Of a stretch of DNA of 13,887 nucleotides, positions 1 through 7,103 are shown piece after piece. The position numbers were made by a program, and so were the translations under genes. The stretch comes from Natrialbaceae archaeon Tc-Br11_E2g1 (GTDB lineage: Archaea; Halobacteriota; Halobacteria; Halobacteriales; Natrialbaceae): assembly GCA_001564255.1 (NCBI GenBank), contig LKNC01000043.1, forward strand, positions 1 to 13,887, written 5' to 3'. Numbering within the stretch: the stretch's first letter is position 1; each line of letters begins with the position of its first letter. The notes beneath the pieces are model-generated. The model was not told where the DNA came from and made no database searches. It was given only the letters and a program-made list of their open reading frames with translations.

Positions 1-141
1 ACCCGGGCCTTCTTCGAACGGCTCGGGTTCGACCGCGTCTTCGATTCCGAGACCGACCCCCAGGAAGCCGTCGACGCCCTCCGGGCGGACCTCGAGGTGC
101 GTCCGACCGAGAGCGAGCGCGGTCAGCGCGTCGAGGTCTAG
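1..141 (+). CDS. C-terminal fragment of an unidentified protein (truncated by window edge)
   Basis: Frame 1 is open from the first base to a TAG at 139-141, giving the last 46 residues of a protein whose start lies outside the window. The segment begins TRAFFERLGFDRVF and ends in a charged, non-hydrophobic tail (ESERGQRVEV). Codon use is typical for the window: GC-rich third positions and many Asp/Glu residues. The 'FFERLGFDRVF...EAVDAL' pattern resembles the last helix of STAS domains (for example at the end of SulP permeases) and also the end of GNAT acetyltransferases. The fragment is too short to choose between them, so no function is assigned. It runs towards the TrmB gene, making a convergent pair with a 104-nt gap (142-245). 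Confidence 0.6.
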   Translation, partial: TRAFFERLGFDRVFDSETDPQEAVDALRADLEVRPTESERGQRVEV

Positions 142-245
142 GGCGGTTCCGGGGTCGCGTCTCGCGTCGTTTCCGCCCCAAGACAGGGACGAACTCGGAC
201 GGGCACGTCCGCGGTGTCCCCTCCACACGGTCCGTCGTTCGTTCG
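142..245. other. Convergent intergenic spacer
   Basis: A 104-nt gap between the end of the truncated rightward gene and the end of the leftward TrmB gene. I see no credible ORF, strong hairpin or long T-run here. Termination of both genes presumably happens in or near it, but nothing in the sequence marks the site. Confidence 0.4.
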
Positions 246-1052
246 CTATCCATCGGCCTCAGCACGTTCGTCCGGTGGCTCACCACGTTCCCAGAGTCGC
301 TCGAAGTTCTCGGTGAGATCGCGTGCGATCTCCGGGTCACGGAAGTTCACGAGCGCCAGCAGTTCCTCGCTCTCGAGTGGGTGGAGGACCTCGAGACAGA
401 CCTCGGATTCGTCGATGACGATGAACCGCTGTCGGGGGACGGCGTCGGTTCGGCGGGTGCAAAGCCCGGCCTCGCGGAGACGGTCGAATCGGTCGGTGAC
501 GCCGTCGAAGGCCGTCGCCAGCAGACGAACCTCGACGTCGACCTCGAGTAACTCCAACACCCGCGTGGCGATCGTCTCGCGCCACTCCGGGGCCACGGCG
601 ACGTCGTCGGTGGCGATCAGGATCGACGACTCCGCAGCGGCGAACCGCTCGAGGAGGAGATCGCGTGCCGCCCCGTCACGGAACGCGCTCGTGGCGAAGT
701 CCTCGTTCGTGATGTCGGCCGAGAGACCATCGAGGGCCCGCTGTGCGGTCGAGGCCGTCCGTTCGAACTCCCGGCGTTCGTCCTCGAGTTCCGCGACCCG
801 GGCCTCGAGTAACCCGTCGATCGCCGTCGACACCTCGGCGTTCGTGTACGTCTTCGGTCGCCCGTCGTCGGCGCGCACGAGCGCTCGATCGGCCAGGGAG
901 TTGAGCACGTCGTAGATCCGGCCGCGTGGGACCTCCGACTTCGAAGCGACTTGGTCGGCGGTCATCGGCCCGTGTCGGGCGAGCGTGACGTACGCCCGGG
1001 CTTCGTAGGTCGAGAGTCCGAGGTCGGTGAGATACGTCGTCGTGGCGTCCAT
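246..1052 (-). CDS. TrmB-family transcriptional regulator
   Basis: A 268-residue protein with the TrmB layout. Residues 12-66 form a winged helix-turn-helix (LGLSTYEARAYVTLARHG, then VPRGRIYDVLNSLADRALV, the characteristic 'PxxRIYDVLxxL' recognition region). A charged helix at about 82-110 is likely a dimerising coiled coil. A C-terminal alpha/beta effector domain follows, of the kind that in studied TrmB proteins binds sugars or other small ligands. The reading frame stays open far upstream, but ATG 1052 is chosen because the conserved N-terminus starts there and the upstream part is antisense to another gene. It is divergent from the COG1361/RND pair across 83 nt that hold a perfect palindrome, so I infer control of itself and of that pair. 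The ligand is unknown. Family assignment is firm; target assignment is inference. Confidence 0.92.
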   Translation of the reverse strand: MDATTTYLTDLGLSTYEARAYVTLARHGPMTADQVASKSEVPRGRIYDVLNSLADRALVRADDGRPKTYTNAEVSTAIDGLLEARVAELEDERREFERTASTAQRALDGLSADITNEDFATSAFRDGAARDLLLERFAAAESSILIATDDVAVAPEWRETIATRVLELLEVDVEVRLLATAFDGVTDRFDRLREAGLCTRRTDAVPRQRFIVIDESEVCLEVLHPLESEELLALVNFRDPEIARDLTENFERLWERGEPPDERAEADG

Positions 1053-1072
1053 ACCACCCGTTCTACAGGAAC

Positions 1073-1092
1073 AAACAACAATCTTGTTGTTT
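1073..1092. promoter_or_regulatory. Perfect palindrome, probable TrmB operator
   Basis: Arms AAACAACAA (1073-1081) and TTGTTGTTT (1084-1092) are exact reverse complements separated by TC. The site starts 20 nt upstream of the trmB-family start and lies 43 nt before the divergent exported-protein start. It covers the region where the leftward promoter should lie. It is centred about 26 bp upstream of the likely rightward TATA box (TTGATA, 1105-1110). In studied TrmB-type regulators, binding over or downstream of the promoter represses and binding just upstream of BRE/TATA activates. I infer autorepression plus activation of the right-hand operon. The palindrome is observed; the binding protein is inferred. 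Confidence 0.6.
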
Positions 1093-1104
1093 TTAATCGA
1101 AGGG

Positions 1105-1110
1105 TTGATA
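1105..1110 (+). promoter_or_regulatory. Likely TATA box for the exported-protein/RND operon
   Basis: TTGATA is centred about 28 nt before ATG 1136, the spacing seen before most other genes in this window and expected for a leaderless haloarchaeal mRNA. An alternative is TTTTTAA at 1090-1096, which would give a leader of roughly 17 nt with GGAGGG (1118-1123) near its 5' end. Sequence alone does not decide between them. Confidence 0.4.
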
Positions 1111-1135
1111 GGTAAGCGGAGGGAACTGACTGGTA

Positions 1136-3646
1136 ATGAGACGGATCCGTGTGGTGGGTGTCCTCGTCCTCGTTCTCGTCTTCCTTTCCGTTCCGTCGGC
1201 GTTCGTTGCCAGCGCCTCGAGTGCCCCCGACTTCGAGGTCTATCTCCCGGAGAACGTCGTCGAACCGGGCGAGGAGACGGTGCTCGAACTCGAGGTCCGG
1301 AACGCCGCCTCACCCGACGAGGACGCCGACCCCGGCGATATTCCCGAGGACGAAGCACGCGCCGTGACGGTCACACTCGAGGGCGGGGACGCGCCGATCT
1401 CGGTGAAGACGGCGGAGACGCCGATGCCGACGATGTCGAGTGAGAGTCTGTTCTCCGAGTCGTTCACCGTCGCAGTCGACGAGGACGCCGAGGCGGGCGT
1501 CTACGAGGCCGACGTGGAGATCGAGTACACCTACACGGCGTCGAACGGGCTCGAACGCACGGAGACCGAGACCGAGACCGTCGAGGTCGTCGTCGAGGAC
1601 CGTGCCCGCTTTGCCGGCGAGACCGTCGACTCCGAGCTAACCGTCGGCGAGACCGGCGAGGTGTCGATCGAACTGACGAACGAGGGGGTAGAAAACGCGA
1701 GTGACGCCGTAGTCGCCGTCGACTCGCCAGCGGCGGAACTCGAGGCGATAGACGAGGACGTCGAACAACACGTCGGCGAGTGGGGGGTCGGCGAGACGGT
1801 GACGATCGACGCCGGCTTCTCGGTCTCCGGCGACGCGATCGCCCGGACGTATCCCGTCGACGCGACCGTGGACTTCCGGGACGACGACGGCGTCGATCGG
1901 ACGTCCCGCGAGATCCGGGTCGGGGCACCGACGAACACCGACGCGTCGTTCGTCTCTTCGGGCGTCGACTCACGGCTGGTCGTCGGGGAGACCGGGGACG
2001 TCTCCGTCGAGTTGACCAACCAGCGGGACGACGACGTCACCGACGCGGTCGTCGAACTCGGTTCGCCGGACGCGGACCTCGAGGACGTCGGCGAGGACGC
2101 GGAGGTCTACGTCGGCGACTGGGAGGCCGGCGAGACGAGAACGGTGAGTTCCGGCTTCGCCCTCTCGGAGGAAGCACAGGCGGGCACCTACCCGATCACG
2201 GCGACCGTCGACTTCCGTGCCGACGGCGCGGATCGAACGTCCCGCGAGGTCACCGTCGGTGCCGAGGCAGCCACGCGATCGTTCGAGGCCGAAGCCCTCG
2301 ACTCGCGGCTGGTCGTCGGGGACACCGGGAACGTCTCCCTCGAGATCACGAACGTCCGCGACCACCCCGTCGAGGACGCGTCCGTCCAGGTCTCATCACC
2401 CGATCCCGCCCTCGATCCCCTCGAGGAGGTAACCGAAAAGTACGTCGGCGACTGGGAGGCCGGAGAGACGAGAACGGTCGAGACCCGGTTCGATCTCTCC
2501 GCGGACGCCCCGGCGGGGACGTATCCCGTCACCGCCGTCGTCGACTTCCGCGCCGACGGTTCCGATCGTCTCTCGCGTGAGGTCCGTACCGGCGTGGAGG
2601 CGGCCGACTCCCAGTCGTTCAGTCTCGAGGACGTAGAGAGCGATCTCCGGGTCGGCGAGGACGGGATCGTTACGGGAACGGTGGTGAACGACGGCCCCGA
2701 ACCGGTCGAGAACGTGGTCGTCCAGGTCGACGACGACGGCGAGGAGATCGTCCCGGAGATCGACTCCGGCCCCGGGCTCGGTCCGAACGTCTTCGCCCGC
2801 GAGACCCAGTACGCCGTCGGTGACCTCGAGGTCGGTGAGAAGGCGTCGTTCGACCTCAGCTTTGGCATCACCGACGAGGGCGAACCGGGCCCCCGATTGC
2901 TCGAGCTCGACGTCCGCTATCGGAACGCAGACGATGACGTCCGGACGGGTGACCCCGTCGACGCCACCGTCGAGGTCGGTGACAGCCGCGATGAGTTCAC
3001 GGTCGAGGCGACGAACGCGACGATCGAGACGGGTGACACCGACCGTCTGGAACTCGAGGTCACGAACATCTACGACGAGCCACTCAGCGACATCGAGGCG
3101 AAACTGTTCACGAACGCCCCCCTCGAGGACGGCGACGACGAGGCGTTCGTCCCCGAACTCGAGCCCGGCGCGTCGACGACCGTCGTCTTCGAGCTGTCGG
3201 CCGAAGAGGACGCGACGCCACAGACCTATCCCGTCCGGGTCGACTTCCAGTACGAGGAAGACGGCGACCGAAAACTGTCCGACACCTACCGGGTTCCGGT
3301 GACGGTCGCCGAACCGGAGGGGGGCGTGCCGATCGCGCTAGTCGTCGCAGCTCTCACGGGGCTCGGCGCGCTTTTCGCCCTCGCGTGGTGGTTCAGGGAC
3401 CCGCTCGGGGAACGTCTCGACGGAGTCCCGGACGTCGGCCGGGTCTCCAACCTGTCGCTGCCGGGTTGGGGGGCCGAAGACGACGGTGAACGGACCGACC
3501 CGGCGGGAGATGACGACCGCGTCGACGGGGGAGCTCCGGAGGCCGACGAGGGGACTCCGGAGGCCGACGACTCGGGGGACGTCTTCTCGTTCGGCGAGGA
3601 GGAAGACGAGCGGCCGTCGGACACCGACGGGATAGACGACCGATGA
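1136..3646 (+). CDS. Exported COG1361-type multi-repeat surface protein with C-terminal membrane anchor
   Basis: An 836-residue, very acidic protein. Residues 1-29 form a Sec-type signal (MRRIR, then a Val/Leu core, ending near AFVASAS). After a first beta-rich domain (about 33-155) come three close repeats, at about 159-263, 271-375 and 382-487. Each carries the pattern 'DSrLvVGeTGxVSlEiTN ... yVGdWeaGETrTV ... GTYPvtatVDFR'. Two more divergent repeats follow at about 494-616 and 618-725. These look like CARDB/NEW-type immunoglobulin-like folds grouped as COG1361 ('S-layer domain'). A single membrane helix spans about 730-752, followed by an acidic, probably cytoplasmic tail (753-836). The next gene, an RND/MMPL transporter, starts 1 nt after the stop, so the two are almost certainly co-translated. 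The likely role is an extracytoplasmic partner or substrate-handling arm of that transporter; this is inferred from context, and no enzymatic motif is visible. Confidence 0.9.
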   Translation: MRRIRVVGVLVLVLVFLSVPSAFVASASSAPDFEVYLPENVVEPGEETVLELEVRNAASPDEDADPGDIPEDEARAVTVTLEGGDAPISVKTAETPMPTMSSESLFSESFTVAVDEDAEAGVYEADVEIEYTYTASNGLERTETETETVEVVVEDRARFAGETVDSELTVGETGEVSIELTNEGVENASDAVVAVDSPAAELEAIDEDVEQHVGEWGVGETVTIDAGFSVSGDAIARTYPVDATVDFRDDDGVDRTSREIRVGAPTNTDASFVSSGVDSRLVVGETGDVSVELTNQRDDDVTDAVVELGSPDADLEDVGEDAEVYVGDWEAGETRTVSSGFALSEEAQAGTYPITATVDFRADGADRTSREVTVGAEAATRSFEAEALDSRLVVGDTGNVSLEITNVRDHPVEDASVQVSSPDPALDPLEEVTEKYVGDWEAGETRTVETRFDLSADAPAGTYPVTAVVDFRADGSDRLSREVRTGVEAADSQSFSLEDVESDLRVGEDGIVTGTVVNDGPEPVENVVVQVDDDGEEIVPEIDSGPGLGPNVFARETQYAVGDLEVGEKASFDLSFGITDEGEPGPRLLELDVRYRNADDDVRTGDPVDATVEVGDSRDEFTVEATNATIETGDTDRLELEVTNIYDEPLSDIEAKLFTNAPLEDGDDEAFVPELEPGASTTVVFELSAEEDATPQTYPVRVDFQYEEDGDRKLSDTYRVPVTVAEPEGGVPIALVVAALTGLGALFALAWWFRDPLGERLDGVPDVGRVSNLSLPGWGAEDDGERTDPAGDDDRVDGGAPEADEGTPEADDSGDVFSFGEEEDERPSDTDGIDDR
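1946..2596 (+). repeat. Tandem near-identical domain repeats within the surface protein
   Basis: Two adjacent repeat units (residues about 271-375 and 382-487) have a 333-nt period and remain close at DNA level. For example, 2108-2145 and 2441-2478 (38 nt) differ at one base, and both encode YVGDWEAGETRTV. The preceding unit (residues 159-263) matches at protein level but is more diverged in DNA. This points to a recent duplication, or gene conversion, of the second and third units. Confidence 0.8.
3534..3570 (+). repeat. Short direct repeat in the acidic tail
   Basis: A 16-nt sequence (ctccggaggccgacga) occurs at 3534-3549 and 3555-3570, a period of 21 nt or seven codons. It encodes APEADEG-TPEADDS in the cytoplasmic tail of the surface protein. 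It keeps frame and looks like a small slippage duplication in a low-complexity acidic region. Confidence 0.8.
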
Positions 3647-3647
3647 G

Positions 3648-6062
3648 ATGAACGGCGACGTCGTCGAACGCGCTCTCGAGGGGCTCACCCACCTGATAAT
3701 CCACCGGTCGCGGACGGTTGTCGTCGTCTTCTTGCTGGTGACGGCGCTGTTCGCCGGCGGGCTGGGCGATATCGACTCCGAGGAGGGAACCGACGCCTTC
3801 GCCGAGGGACTCCCGTCCCAGCAGACACTCGACAGCGTCGAGGAGGAGTTCGAACCACCCTTCGGCGACGACGACGCCACGACCCAGCTGATCTACCGGG
3901 AGGGGAACGTCCTCACCCGGGGTGGACTGATAACACTCCTCGAGATCCAGACCGACCTCGAAGGGGAGGGCTTTTACCGGGTCGAGGAAACCTCGAGTGT
4001 CGCCGGGGCGGTCGCACAGGCGATCGATCCCTCGGCGACCACCCCCGAAGCACAGTTGCGGGTTCTAGAGGAGTCGACCGACGCCGAGGTGCGGGCGGCC
4101 GTCGGGACCGCAGCCGAGAACCCCGGGTTCGCGGCGTCTCTGAGCGAGGACTTCTCCCCGGCGGAACCGTACGCTTCGGCGACGATCGCGACCGCGGCCC
4201 ACGCCGACGGCGTCGACGAGCGGGAGGCGAACGAACGCGTCGAGGCCGCACTCGGTGACTTCGACGCGGACGTCGTCGCCTTCGGCGGCGGGGTCTTCGA
4301 CGCGGAGTTCGAGAACGTGATCGAGGACTCGCTTGCGATCGTCGTCCCGGTCGTGGTCGTCCTCATCTTGCTTTTCCTGACCGCCGCCTACCGTGATCCA
4401 CTCGATCTCGTACTCGGTCTGGTCGCACTGTTCATGGCGATCGTCTGGACGTTCGGCTTTACCGGCCACGCGGGGATCGCGTTCAGTGAACTCATGATCG
4501 CCATCCCGCCACTGTTGCTCGCGGTCGGGATCGACTTCGGGATCCACGCGATCAACCGCTACCGCGAAGAGCGCGTCACCGGGGCGGGTATCGAGGAGGG
4601 AATGACCGACGCCTCGGGGCAACTGCTCGTCGCGTTCTTCATCGTCACCGGCACGACGGTGATCGGCTTTGGCGCGAACGTGACGAGCGGTCTCGACCCG
4701 GTCAGGGAGTTCGGGTTCGTCGCCAGCGTCGGGATCGTCTTCACGTTTCTCATCTTCGGCCTCTTTCTCCCGGCGGCGAAGGTCATCCTCGATCGGTTCC
4801 GTCGTCGCCACGACCTCCCCTCGTTCAGCACCGCCCCGCTTGGCTCCGAAGACTCCGCGCTCGGCCGGCTCTTGCCCCTCGGCACCCACTGGGGTAAACG
4901 CGCTCCCGTCGCCATCCTCCTGGTCGTCGCCCTGGTCACGACCGGGGCCGGCGCGTACGCCACGACGGTCGACACCACCTTCGAGGAGGAAGACTTCCTC
5001 CCGCCCGAGGAGGTCCCGTCGTACCTCGAGGCCGCCCCCGGCCCGCTCGCCCCCGGTGAGTACACAGTCACCTCGACGATCAACTACCTCGAGGACAACT
5101 TCGCCTCCGGCGAGGACGACGAGGTAACGGTCTATGCCGAGGGGCCGATCTACGAGAACTACGCCCTGGAGTCGATCCACCGTGCGGGCCAGAACCCACC
5201 CGACTCGGTCGTACTCGAGGACGGCCAGGCGTCGACCGAGAGCGTCGTCGACGTCGTCCACGCCGAGGCCGAGCGAAACCCCGAGTTCGCCCGGCTGGTC
5301 GAGGCCAACGACGTCTCCGGGAACGGCGTCCCCGACCGGAACGTGGCGTTCGTCCTCGAGTCGTTGCTCGCGTCTGACTCCCGTTCGGAGGCACTGCGGT
5401 ACGTTTCCGAGGATCTCGACAGTACCCGCGTCATCTACGCCGTCGAGGCCGACGCCGGCCAGGAGGTGGTGACCGAGGACGCGACCGAACTCGCCGACGA
5501 CTACCGGCTCGAGGCGACCGCGACCGGCGACATCGTGGTCTTCCAGGAGGTCTCGGACCTGATCTTTCTCTCCTCGCTGACCAGCCTCGCGATCGCACTC
5601 ACAGCGACCGCCGTCTTCCTCGCGCTCATCTACCACGTCCTCGAGGGGCGGGCCTCGCTGGGTGTGGCGAACCTCGTCCCGATCGTCGTCACCCTCGCCG
5701 TCCTCGGTGGGACGATGGCCGTCCTCGGCGTTCCCCTGAACGCCCTCACGGGGACCTCGCTGTCGATCACCATCGGCGTCGGCGTCGCCTACTCCGTCCA
5801 CGTCACCCACCGCTTTATCGACGAGTACAACGCCTGTGATGACGGCTACGAGTCACTGTTGATCACGATGCGCGGAACTGGCGGCGCGCTCACGGGCTCA
5901 GTGCTCACCACCCTCGGCGGTGCGGGTTCGCTCGTGCTCGCGATCACGCCCATCCTCGGCCAGTTCGGCCTCCTGATGGTGATCAGCGTGATCTACTCGT
6001 ATCTGATGGCGATCGTCGTCCTCCCGCCGACGCTGCTCGTCTGGGAACGGTTGGCCGGTTGA
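3648..6062 (+). CDS. RND/MMPL superfamily transporter (HpnN/Patched-like)
   Basis: An 804-residue membrane protein with the RND two-fold layout. Each half has one membrane helix (about 22-38; 418-438), a large extracytoplasmic loop (about 40-227; 440-635) and five to six further helices (about 228-385; 636-800). The first half holds GIDFGIHAINRYREE at 294-308, the TM4-type motif whose Asp (D296) serves proton relay in MMPL/RND proteins. The matching second-half motif is IGVGVAYSVH (709-718), with alanine (A714) where an Asp would be expected. The family exports lipids, hopanoids or other hydrophobic molecules using the ion gradient; the substrate here is unknown. Its ATG lies 1 nt after the TGA of the surface-protein gene, with no clear Shine-Dalgarno, so translation is probably coupled. 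The family call is firm; the pairing with the surface protein is inferred from gene order. Confidence 0.92.
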   Translation: MNGDVVERALEGLTHLIIHRSRTVVVVFLLVTALFAGGLGDIDSEEGTDAFAEGLPSQQTLDSVEEEFEPPFGDDDATTQLIYREGNVLTRGGLITLLEIQTDLEGEGFYRVEETSSVAGAVAQAIDPSATTPEAQLRVLEESTDAEVRAAVGTAAENPGFAASLSEDFSPAEPYASATIATAAHADGVDEREANERVEAALGDFDADVVAFGGGVFDAEFENVIEDSLAIVVPVVVVLILLFLTAAYRDPLDLVLGLVALFMAIVWTFGFTGHAGIAFSELMIAIPPLLLAVGIDFGIHAINRYREERVTGAGIEEGMTDASGQLLVAFFIVTGTTVIGFGANVTSGLDPVREFGFVASVGIVFTFLIFGLFLPAAKVILDRFRRRHDLPSFSTAPLGSEDSALGRLLPLGTHWGKRAPVAILLVVALVTTGAGAYATTVDTTFEEEDFLPPEEVPSYLEAAPGPLAPGEYTVTSTINYLEDNFASGEDDEVTVYAEGPIYENYALESIHRAGQNPPDSVVLEDGQASTESVVDVVHAEAERNPEFARLVEANDVSGNGVPDRNVAFVLESLLASDSRSEALRYVSEDLDSTRVIYAVEADAGQEVVTEDATELADDYRLEATATGDIVVFQEVSDLIFLSSLTSLAIALTATAVFLALIYHVLEGRASLGVANLVPIVVTLAVLGGTMAVLGVPLNALTGTSLSITIGVGVAYSVHVTHRFIDEYNACDDGYESLLITMRGTGGALTGSVLTTLGGAGSLVLAITPILGQFGLLMVISVIYSYLMAIVVLPPTLLVWERLAG

Positions 6063-6131
6063 CCACGAACGCCGTCCCGGGAGCCACGGAACGACGTGTC
6101 GCGGTTTCCGGGCGGACGATGGCCGACACGA

Positions 6132-6163
6132 TCTTATAACCGACCTATATTCGCGAGTTATTT
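6132..6163 (+). promoter_or_regulatory. Promoter region with three A/T boxes
   Basis: The 125-nt gap after the RND gene holds three A/T boxes: CTTATAAC (6133-6140), CTATATT (6145-6151) and TTATTT (6158-6163). The last is centred about 28 nt before ATG 6188 and would give a leaderless mRNA. Use of an upstream box would give a short leader including GAGGAG (6168-6173), a possible but rather distant Shine-Dalgarno. This separates the next gene from the transporter operon. Confidence 0.5.
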
Positions 6164-6187
6164 GCCCGAGGAGCGAGTACCCCCTGT

Positions 6188-7090
6188 ATGGACCGAATCA
6201 CCCTCGGCCTCGAGTGGTTCCTAAACCCCGATCACGTCCCCTTTTTCGTCGCGGACGAACGGGGCTACTACGCGGAGGTCGGCCTCGAACTCGAGGTCTG
6301 GGAGCCGCCGGAACACTACGACACCCTGGAGATGCTCGCCGCGGGCGAACTCGACGTCGCGATCACCGAACCGATCCACCTCGTCCCCGACCGATCGGAG
6401 GGCGTTCCCGTCACGGGAATCGCGACGTTCCTCCACACCCGCGGCGGCATCCAGTATCCGACCGACCGTGGATGGGACTCCCCGGCCGATCTCGAGGCCG
6501 GCGTCCGACTGAACTACCCCGGCGCACCCGGACTCGGCGGCCGGAAGATGGTCGCCCACATGGCCCAACACGCCGGTGGTGACCTGACCGCCGAGGGGAT
6601 CGAACCCGTCGACAGGGGCTTTTACCACACCGACGCCCTGATCGAGGACGACGCCGACGTCGCCTTCCTCGCGTTCTACAACTTCGAGATCGTCGAGAGC
6701 GAACACCGGGACGTCGAGACCGCACTGTGGGAGCTGTCCGACTACGGCGTCCCCGATTTCAACCAGCTCATTCTCACCGCCGCCGACGAGCGCCTCGAGG
6801 CCGACCCAGAGCGGATCGAGCGCTTTATCGACGCCACCCGCCGCGGCCTCGAGGACACCGTCGCCGACCCCGACACGGCAGCCGAACTCTTCTTCGAGCG
6901 CAACCCGGCGGTCAGAGCGGAGGATCCCGGACTCATCGACGCGATCACCGAGGCGACCCTCGAGACGTTCACGCCCGACCTACAGCAGGACCTCGAGATG
7001 TACCGCGAGCTGGTCGACTTCTGTGAGGACCTCGAACTCACCGAGGAGCCGGTGACCGTCGAGGAGTTCACCGACCAGCGGTTCAGCTGA
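6188..7090 (+). CDS. THI5/NMT1-like substrate-binding-fold protein, apparently cytoplasmic
   Basis: A 300-residue protein of the NMT1/THI5 (SBP_bac-like) fold. It starts ITLGLEWFLNPDHVPFFVA, with GYYAEVGLELEV and GELDVAITEPIHLV following, the standard order for this family. Members include ThiY-type pyrimidine-binding proteins and fungal/Legionella Thi5, which makes the thiamine pyrimidine from PLP and histidine. From memory of fungal Thi5, His64 aligns with the active-site His66. The Thi5 PLP lysine position is Thr60, however, and the Cys-rich CCCFC loop is replaced by GVPDF (187-191), so Thi5 chemistry looks unlikely. There is no signal peptide, lipobox or Tat motif, which is odd for a transporter-binding protein, and no ABC permease or ATPase adjoins it. 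It converges on moaC with 13 nt between stops. The fold is confident; the ligand and role are not known. Confidence 0.82.
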   Translation: MDRITLGLEWFLNPDHVPFFVADERGYYAEVGLELEVWEPPEHYDTLEMLAAGELDVAITEPIHLVPDRSEGVPVTGIATFLHTRGGIQYPTDRGWDSPADLEAGVRLNYPGAPGLGGRKMVAHMAQHAGGDLTAEGIEPVDRGFYHTDALIEDDADVAFLAFYNFEIVESEHRDVETALWELSDYGVPDFNQLILTAADERLEADPERIERFIDATRRGLEDTVADPDTAAELFFERNPAVRAEDPGLIDAITEATLETFTPDLQQDLEMYRELVDFCEDLELTEEPVTVEEFTDQRFS

Positions 7091-7103
7091 CCGGACGGAC
7101 CGT

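Noticed and set aside
1053..1358. Upstream extension of the TrmB reading frame (102 more residues)
   Set aside because: The extension is Arg/Pro-rich, antisense to the start of the exported-protein gene, covers the palindrome, and precedes the conserved TrmB N-terminus.
4065..5810. 581-residue open frame antisense to the RND gene
   Set aside because: Long antisense frames are common in GC-rich haloarchaeal DNA. The translation is Asp/Glu/Arg low complexity without domains, while the plus strand encodes a clear transporter.
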